A DNA stretch of 9,986 nucleotides from Patescibacteria group bacterium (GTDB lineage Bacteria; Patescibacteriota; Microgenomatia; UBA10105; UBA927): assembly GCA_003545435.1 (NCBI GenBank), contig DPYI01000037.1:1-9986 (forward strand), written 5' to 3'. The notes beneath the pieces are model-generated. The model did not search any database and was not told where the DNA came from. It saw nothing but the letters and a program-made list of their open reading frames with translations. The translations under genes were made by a program, and so were the position numbers. This document shows positions 6,292 to 9,776 of the stretch, in pieces (the first letter of the stretch is position 1; every line of letters starts with the position of its first letter).

Positions 6292-6421
6292 GCGCCGGAA
6301 TCCTTTCGAAGGTATCCCATAGTTGACAAATCTCTCTCTCTCTCTCTTATAATCACCCGTATTATTGTTATCTGTTAATAACAAAGGGGGATATGCTTGT
6401 GAAATTAAAGGAATTATTTTC
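6292..6421 (+). repeat. Promoter/start cassette, copy B
   Basis: Copy B of the duplicated segment at 5039-5204, lacking the 41-bp insert. The CATAG word here abuts TTGACA directly. Homology continues through the promoter, leader (GTATTATT) and start codon region and fades after about ten codons. Confidence 0.8.
6323..6353 (+). promoter_or_regulatory. TC-repeat promoter P3, 19-bp spacer
   Basis: Perfect TTGACA (6323-6328) and TATAAT (6348-6353) separated by AA, eight TC units and T, 19 bp. Loss of a single TC unit would give the optimal 17 bp. Confidence 0.78.
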
Positions 6422-6797
6422 CAGAAGTCAACATAGGGGATTGGCTGGTGCACATAAGGGAGCCGAACCCCTTTCACCGTGGCAAATACATGAGCAGTTT
6501 TCCTGCATACAACACGATGCTGATATTAGCAGGGAAGAGTTGCTTCGAATAAGGAACGGGCTTCATGTTCATGATTCGTCACAAGTAGTAAATTTATTAT
6601 TAGATATAGATGAATGCCCGCACCGCGTCCAGAGTCCTTATAGAGGCAGTTTTGGTGATCAGACCTTGTTTGATTGCAGTCATCCTGACAGAAAAGCTGT
6701 TAATGCGCAGTATGGTTCGTGTGATGTGTTAGATACAGTTTGTCCTCCGGTGCAAAATGATGGGGCAGAAGCGATTCTGCCGGAGCATAAATCTTAA
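6393..6797 (+). CDS. Orphan protein behind TC-repeat promoter P3
   Basis: 134 residues, not recognised. The start is set by AGGGGG just upstream and by alignment with the 5173 gene (MLxKLKE). After this shared amphipathic N-terminus the sequence is polar, with many His and Cys (HEQFSCIQH, DECPHRV, FDCSHPDR, YGSCDVLDTVC). The Cys/His pairs could bind metal, but no known zinc-finger spacing is convincing. A helix is likely at about 38-75 (ISREELLRIRNG, SSQVVNLLLDID). The C-terminal third looks poorly structured. The next gene follows after 27 nt with its own ribosome site, so the two are probably co-transcribed from P3. Confidence 0.68.
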   Translation: MLVKLKELFSRSQHRGLAGAHKGAEPLSPWQIHEQFSCIQHDADISREELLRIRNGLHVHDSSQVVNLLLDIDECPHRVQSPYRGSFGDQTLFDCSHPDRKAVNAQYGSCDVLDTVCPPVQNDGAEAILPEHKS

Positions 6798-6824
6798 AGA
6801 ACCTATACGCAGAAAGGAGACAGT

Positions 6825-7085
6825 ATGGTGAACATAGAAAATAAACCAATAATGATGGAGTTGCCAAAGGAGTTAAAAGATCAGTTTCCAAATGAAGTAT
6901 TAGTGCAAACCCATCCAAACACGCCGGAAGGGTATCGATTTTTGACGAACATTGGTCCTGGCGGAGAGCAGTATCTTGAAAACTACCGTGCTTGCCCCGA
7001 TAGATTTGTCATACTAGGAGAAGCATTCGATGATAAAGGAAGGATTATTGAAGGCGATGTTGCTGTTTTTGTCCGAAAAAGCTAA
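6825..7085 (+). CDS. Small orphan protein, second gene of the P3 unit
   Basis: 86 residues, not recognised. AAGGAGA lies 6 nt before ATG. The protein is soluble, acidic and compact-looking: PKELKDQFPNEVLVQTHPNTPEGYRF, a Gly-rich turn (TNIGPGGEQYLENYR), then strand-rich sequence (RFVILGEAFDDKGRIIEGDVAVFVRKS) with a beta-hairpin feel at the end. No catalytic motif is seen. A palindrome with perfect 10-bp arms follows 2 nt after the stop. Whether it partners with the 6393 product is open. Confidence 0.72.
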   Translation: MVNIENKPIMMELPKELKDQFPNEVLVQTHPNTPEGYRFLTNIGPGGEQYLENYRACPDRFVILGEAFDDKGRIIEGDVAVFVRKS

Positions 7086-7087
7086 GG

Positions 7088-7127
7088 CCTGCCTGCCCTC
7101 CTAACGGCGGGTAAACCGGCAGGCAGG
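7088..7127. repeat. GC-rich palindrome between convergent genes
   Basis: Perfect 10-bp arms CCTGCCTGCC and GGCAGGCAGG around a 20-nt loop, followed by TTT only. It lies between the rightward P3 unit and the leftward AbiEii gene, so it may act as a weak bidirectional terminator. The sequence is of the CCTGCC/GGCAGG type often dispersed in Patescibacteria genomes. Confidence 0.75.
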
Positions 7128-7176
7128 TTTGTGATCGTAGATGGAGCGTTAGGAAGCTTTGGGAAAAATTTAGTTT

Positions 7177-7842
7177 TTATTCCTTTACGAATTTTGAGGC
7201 GAGGGTGACGGCCTGATTTTTGAAAAATTCTTGAAGTTGCTCAAGGCTGAGTTTTTTCTTCATAATAGGCAGGGCATCAATTTCTGTTATCCTGTAAAGC
7301 AGCGAGGAAAGATACAGAGGCTCTAGCTCGATTTTGAACTTATGTTCAACTCCGTGCATTAAATCCCAGAATGTGTATTTTTTTAGAATAAAATAGAGAT
7401 CGACATAATCTTTCGCGGCACAACGCTGACTGATAGAGAGCAGTTTATTGACAGCAATATCAGTAAAGCTGTCTACCTGTAATCCATTGATACTATTGGG
7501 GTTTTCCAATTGATCAAAGTCATAAAAAACGTAATCTATCTTCAGCGGTTTTTGATGAGGGATACTGATTTCATACGTAATCCTATCCTGTACGCGTGCG
7601 TGTGTTGATGACGCGTGGAATTTTTTGATAACTGAAGCCATTATAGACAATAGACGTTGCTCATCAAGCTGACGCCGTGAAAAAAGATCAATATCTTCGG
7701 ACAGGCGATGATCGAGGTAACAGGCAGAAAGGGCGGTACCGCCGGTCAGGTAGAATTGCTGTAGAAAATCAGGATACCCCCTGAGGGCATCAAGAAATTT
7801 CAGTTGTTCTTTTGTAAAGAAGTGTTTAACTATTTGCCCCAT
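7177..7842 (-). CDS. AbiEii/AbiGii-type nucleotidyltransferase toxin
   Basis: 221 residues. The nucleotidyltransferase signature is complete: FYLTGGTALSACYLDHRLSEDIDLFSRR (residues about 30-57), giving the GG-T-A-L turn and the S-E-D-I-D-L-F metal-binding Asp pair. PLKIDYVFYDF supplies a further acidic strand, and DIAVNKLLSISQRCAAKDYVDLYFI is the conserved helical Lys/Asp motif of the family. AbiE-type enzymes transfer nucleotides to RNA such as tRNA acceptor ends and act as toxins in phage-abortive systems. The usual long AbiEi antitoxin is absent; instead a 64-residue gene overlaps its start by 13 nt. A non-toxic nucleotidyltransferase role is not excluded. Confidence 0.85.
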   Translation of the reverse strand: MGQIVKHFFTKEQLKFLDALRGYPDFLQQFYLTGGTALSACYLDHRLSEDIDLFSRRQLDEQRLLSIMASVIKKFHASSTHARVQDRITYEISIPHQKPLKIDYVFYDFDQLENPNSINGLQVDSFTDIAVNKLLSISQRCAAKDYVDLYFILKKYTFWDLMHGVEHKFKIELEPLYLSSLLYRITEIDALPIMKKKLSLEQLQEFFKNQAVTLASKFVKE

Positions 7843-8024
7843 AGTAGGTATTGAAAAAGGCGCCTCCGCAAGGGGTCAAGATCAAGGGAACTCCAGTATT
7901 TTTTTACGAGCGATAGGGAAATCTTTTTTCTTCCCGGGCCGTAATTTATCATGTGCTCCACGAGATGTTTTCGCCCCCAGGCGGATTTTTTCAGGTCTTT
8001 TTCGCGGTAGTCCCAGAGATGCAT
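7830..8024 (-). CDS. Small partner protein of the AbiEii-type toxin (candidate antitoxin)
   Basis: 64 residues from the ATG at 8022-8024, chosen because a promoter ends 7 nt before it. A longer open frame to 8234 runs through the promoter and the divergent rRNA leader and is not credible. Sequence MHLWDYREKDLKKSAWGRKHLVEHMINYG, then KKISLSLVKKYWSSLDLDPLRRRLFQYLLWGK, is a compact helical protein that resembles short proteins often encoded directly before AbiEii-like genes. The W-D-x-x...H-x-x-x-x-x-I-N-Y-G pattern looks like a small helical or HTH-type module. The 13-nt overlap with the toxin implies coupling. An antitoxin or regulator role is inference from context. Confidence 0.75.
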   Translation of the reverse strand: MHLWDYREKDLKKSAWGRKHLVEHMINYGPGRKKISLSLVKKYWSSLDLDPLRRRLFQYLLWGK

Positions 8025-8031
8025 GACCCTT

Positions 8032-8060
8032 ATTCTACCCGCACTTGACAGGGTTTGCAA
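8032..8060 (-). promoter_or_regulatory. Promoter of the AbiEii module (minus strand)
   Basis: Read leftward: TTGCAA (8060-8055), 17 bp, TAGAAT (8037-8032), then 7 nt to ATG. Leaderless type. It interlocks with the rightward promoter at 8045-8074. Confidence 0.7.
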
Positions 8061-8074
8061 ACTTCCTGTACAAT
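8045..8074 (+). promoter_or_regulatory. Strong rightward promoter of the tRNA-Ala/23S unit
   Basis: Perfect TTGACA (8045-8050), 18 bp, TACAAT (8069-8074) with TG immediately before it in part. The expected start is near 8081. No protein gene follows, only hairpins, tRNA-Ala and 23S rRNA, so this is the best candidate for the stable-RNA promoter. Confidence 0.72.
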
Positions 8075-8081
8075 GGCTTCT

Positions 8082-8310
8082 AGCTCCAAGCGGGAGCACT
8101 CTTTTTTGTTCGTTTGTTGATCCCTCGCAACATACGTTGCCCGGGATCCATCTTTCTAAGCTATTCCGAGATGACTCGGAATAAGCAAGAGATCCGGAGT
8201 TTCCAGAAGAAACGAGCAAAGAATACCCATTCATGAAAACACAGTACCAATATACTCAAAACGCCTTAGGCGATATTTTGCGTGTTTGGAAATGACTGTG
8301 ATTCATGGGT
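8082..8310 (+). other. Hairpin-dense leader RNA, first part
   Basis: No credible protein gene. Back-to-back inverted repeats: GCTCC/GGAGC (8083-8097); GATCCC-GCAAC/GTTGC-GGGATC (8119-8148, 4-nt loop); GC-TATTCCGAG/CTCGGAATA-GC with a bulged A (8160-8186); GTTTC/GAAAC (8199-8213); and a long element ACCCAT...CACAGT...CGCC/GGCG...ACTGTG...ATGGGT (8225-8310). This density indicates a structured transcript, presumably the 5' part of the pre-tRNA/23S RNA. A 20-codon frame at 8233-8295 lies inside the last hairpin but has no good ribosome site. Confidence 0.6.
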
Positions 8311-8315
8311 GTGTG

Positions 8316-8337
8316 CCCCGCGCAAGCGGGGTTTTTT
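8316..8337 (+). terminator. Terminator-like hairpin T1 in the leader
   Basis: CCCCGC, loop GCAA, GCGGGG, then six T. It is a textbook intrinsic terminator located between the promoter and tRNA-Ala, so the unit must be able to pass it or is attenuated there. Confidence 0.7.
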
Positions 8338-8459
8338 GATGGCGACTTGCTGATCCGCCTCAGGGCGGAGAAGCTAGACGCCGATCAATCCTCCGGAGCG
8401 CTCTTTGCGCCGTCTACGAAAAGTAGGGAACAGGCGCAAAGGAAGCGAAAGGAGGATGA
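8328..8459 (+). repeat. Two-stem motif, copy 1
   Basis: GGGGTTTTTTGATG, stem A (GGCG...TCCGCC/GGCGGA...CGCC, 8341-8382), connector GATCAATCCTCCG (8383-8395), stem B (CTTTGCGCC/GGCGCAAAG with inner CTAC/GTAG), closing GGAGGATGA that pairs with the ATCCTCC of the connector. Copy 2 at 8946-9041 keeps the connectors but has different, still paired, stem arms. Confidence 0.75.
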
Positions 8460-8463
8460 TAGC

Positions 8464-8517
8464 ATGAGCAAGGGAAGTGTTTTTCGGGATGATGAGCAGT
8501 TTTGCACATTTTTATAA
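8464..8517 (+). CDS. Possible 17-codon leader peptide
   Basis: ATG is preceded by AAAGGAGG at an 8-nt spacing. The peptide would be MSKGSVFRDDEQFCTFL. The ribosome site is the 3' side of the ATCCTCC/GGAGGAT stem, so it would be hidden when that stem forms. The stop codon overlaps a TATAAG/CTTATA hairpin (8513-8534). It may be a chance frame within structured RNA, and the family is unknown. Confidence 0.25.
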   Translation: MSKGSVFRDDEQFCTFL

Positions 8518-8571
8518 GACGTAGAGGACTTATACGACCAAAAAAGGAGAAGTTGGGCCCGAAGTTTACCT

Positions 8572-8596
8572 GGTTGAACGCTTCAGGCGTTTAGCC
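8572..8596 (+). other. Hairpin directly before tRNA-Ala
   Basis: GGTTGAACGC pairs with GCGTTTAGCC (10 bp with two G-U pairs) around TTCAG. Alternatively AGCCC at 8593 can pair with the first bases of the tRNA through a GCAA loop. Either is a plausible processing signal for the tRNA 5' end. Confidence 0.5.
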
Positions 8597-8601
8597 CGCA
8601 A

Positions 8602-8674
8602 GGGCCGTTAGCTTAGCTGGAAGAGCGCAGCATTTGCAATGCTGAGGTCGGGAGTTCGAATCTCCCACGGTCCA
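8602..8674 (+). tRNA. tRNA-Ala(TGC)
   Basis: Full cloverleaf: acceptor GGGCCGT/ACGGTCC with one G-U pair, T8 and A9, D arm GCTT...GAGC with GG in the loop, anticodon stem CAGCA/TGCTG with loop TTTGCAA giving anticodon TGC at 8635-8637, T arm GGGAG/CTCCC with loop TTCGAAT, discriminator A. The next bases are CTA, so CCA is not encoded and must be added. It is the tRNA usually found in the 16S-23S spacer and here precedes 23S without any 16S gene. Confidence 0.95.
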
Positions 8675-8704
8675 CTAAAGAACGGCCTCATGCGGGCCAA
8701 TGAA

Positions 8705-8752
8705 GACCCGCCAGAGGCGGGCAGGGTCCGGGTCGACTCCCCCCGGGTCCAC
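8705..8752 (+). other. Hairpin and possible tRNA 3'-end remnant
   Basis: GACCCGCC/GGCGGG hairpin (8705-8721), then a stretch that recalls a T arm and acceptor end (CCGGG, TCGACTC, CCCGG, then GGTCCAC) and matches the tail of tRNA-Ala 77 nt upstream in part (TCGA, CCC, GGTCCAC). No 5' acceptor partner lies at tRNA distance, so it is not a complete tRNA. Confidence 0.35.
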
Positions 8753-8809
8753 ATGCACTTGCTGAGCCGAAGGCGAAGCTTAGTGCTGTGGATGCCGCGT
8801 AGTCGCGGC
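8748..8809 (+). other. Pair of spacer hairpins
   Basis: TCCACA-T-GCACT pairs with AGTGC-TGTGGA (8748-8792, one bulge), followed one base later by GCCGCG-TAGT-CGCGGC (8794-8809). Both are near perfect and suit a pre-rRNA spacer. Confidence 0.55.
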
Positions 8810-8822
8810 GCCACCATCACAA

Positions 8823-8882
8823 ATGATGTATGATTTAAGATTTATGATTTACGAATACGAGATCATAATTCCTAAATCGTAT
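8823..8882 (+). other. AT-rich segment with repeated ATGATTTA words and a possible secondary promoter
   Basis: ATGATTTA occurs twice (8830, 8844), and ATACGA/TCGTAT forms an inverted repeat (8855-8882). A weak promoter reading exists: TTTATG (8841-8846), 17 bp, CATAAT (8864-8869). It would start transcripts just before boxA. Confidence 0.25.
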
Positions 8883-8890
8883 ACTTGCAT

Positions 8891-8902
8891 TGCTCTTTAA
8901 CA
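8891..8902 (+). promoter_or_regulatory. boxA antitermination site
   Basis: TGCTCTTTAACA is a perfect match to the bacterial rrn boxA consensus, bound as RNA by NusB and S10 (NusE). It lies 10 nt before terminator hairpin T2 and about 400 nt before 23S rRNA, so it probably lets polymerase pass T2. Confidence 0.85.
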
Positions 8903-8911
8903 TCACCAATA

Positions 8912-8954
8912 GTGTCTCCATTTATATAGGAAAACATGGAGACACGGGTTTTTT
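8912..8954 (+). terminator. Terminator-like hairpin T2 before 23S rRNA
   Basis: Perfect 10-bp stem GTGTCTCCAT / ATGGAGACAC with a 14-nt loop, then GGG and six T. It is followed by the same GATG as T1. Being inside an rRNA unit, it should normally be read through. Confidence 0.7.
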
Positions 8955-9041
8955 GATGACTGCTTAACGATCCGCCAGCTGGCGGAGAGTTTAGCAGTCG
9001 ATCAATCCTCCGAATCCGTCAGCTGACGGAGAAGGAGGATG
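8946..9041 (+). repeat. Two-stem motif, copy 2
   Basis: GGGTTTTTTGATG, stem A (GACTGCT...TCCGCC-AGCT-GGCGGA...AGCAGTC, 8958-8999), connector GATCAATCCTCCG (9000-9012), stem B (TCCGTC-AGCT-GACGGA), closing GGAGGATGA. Connectors are identical to copy 1 at 8328-8459 while stem arms differ. Confidence 0.78.
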
Positions 9042-9071
9042 AATGAGTAGTTGCATCGTAAGGGGTAATCC

Positions 9072-9158
9072 ACCCTACGCTCCGCTAATGGCGGAGCTTC
9101 GGGTGGCAAGTCCACGTTTCTATTAGAAAGAAATGTGGATGCCATTTGAACGTAGGGT
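9072..9158 (+). other. Three-way-junction RNA element in the 23S leader
   Basis: Closing stem ACCCTACG/CGTAGGGT (perfect 8 bp) encloses CTCCGC/GCGGAG (9080-9096) and TGGC-TCCAC-TTTCT/AGAAA-GTGGA-GCCA (9104-9144). No coding potential. Further partial hairpins (GTCCC/GGGAC, CTTC/GAAG) fill 9159-9250. Confidence 0.6.
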
Positions 9159-9255
9159 GTCCCTCGAAGTCCCGCGGCGCCTTTAGCGAAGTGGGACGAA
9201 GTGGGGCGCTTCCTCTTATGAAGCACAATTCGTTGGGTAATAAATGCTGTTAAAA

Positions 9256-9297
9256 AGAACAGGGGAAACTAAACATATCGTTTAGATCCTTTGTTCT
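9256..9297 (+). other. Hairpin at the 5' boundary of 23S rRNA
   Basis: AGAACA/TGTTCT, GGGGA/TCCTT (with G-U) and CTAAAC/GTTTAG stack around ATATC. It ends where the 23S gene begins and is a likely maturation or transcription-pausing structure. Confidence 0.6.
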
Positions 9298-9470
9298 CCG
9301 CAAGAATTAAAGCTGATAATGGATGCCTAGGGCATGTTTGCCGAGGAAGGACGCATATGGTAGCGATATTCGTCGGGGAGGAGCCATACTCCGTATGATC
9401 CGGCGGTTTCCGAATGGAGAAATCCCTTTATCCTAAAGATAAAGACTGTATTATAAATACGGTTCGCACC

Positions 9471-9511
9471 ATGATTATAAAATTTATAACTGTTATAAAA
9501 ATTATAATTAG
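9471..9511 (+). other. AT-rich hairpin extension in 23S domain I
   Basis: Between CGCACC (9465) and GGTGCG (9512) lies a nearly pure A/T inverted repeat (ATTATAA, AATTTATAAC with GTTATAAAAATTATAAT). It lengthens a helix that is variable in other bacteria. Confidence 0.7.
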
Positions 9512-9632
9512 GGTGCGGACTGGAATAGTAATACAGAGGGCACCACCTGAACTGAAACATCTCAGTAGGGTGAGGAAAATAAATCAATTGAGATTCCGCA
9601 AGTAGCGGCGAGCGAAAACGGAAAAGTCTAAA

Positions 9633-9776
9633 CTTGTGCATAGCACAAGAAAATTCGAAATTCGAATATCGAAATCCGAAACAAATTCAAATGTTTAAAT
9701 ATTAAAATTTTTTGAATTTATATATTGTTTCTGATTTCGTATTTCGTGCTTAGGATTTTCTCATGCTGTGCATGAG
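9633..9776 (+). other. Intervening-sequence-like insertion in 23S domain I
   Basis: After GCGAGCG the region where other 23S molecules carry one short hairpin has two similar hairpins, CTTGTGC/GCACAAG (9633-9649) and CTCATGC/GCATGAG (9760-9776), with about 110 nt of AT-rich sequence between. The inner sequence is itself an inverted repeat: CGAAATCCGAAACAA (9670) with TTGTTTCTGATTTCG (9725), and AAATTCAAA with TTTGAATTT. The outer hairpins can also pair with each other. No reading frame for a homing enzyme. Confidence 0.75.

Noticed and set aside
8025..8234. Longer version of the minus-strand 64-residue gene, starting at 8234
   Set aside because: The extension crosses both interlocked promoters and the hairpin-dense leader, and its translation has no protein-like features.
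8305..8517. 70-codon plus-strand gene in the leader
   Set aside because: It runs through a terminator hairpin and two stems; only the last 17 codons have a ribosome site.
8679..8751. Complete second tRNA ending in GGTCCA
   Set aside because: There is no GGACCCG-type 5' acceptor strand at the right distance and no anticodon arm.
8082..9297. A diverged or fragmented 16S rRNA, RNase P RNA, tmRNA or 5S rRNA in the gaps around tRNA-Ala
   Set aside because: None of the universal signatures of these RNAs (16S 530 loop or 3' end, RNase P core, tmRNA ends, 5S) can be found.
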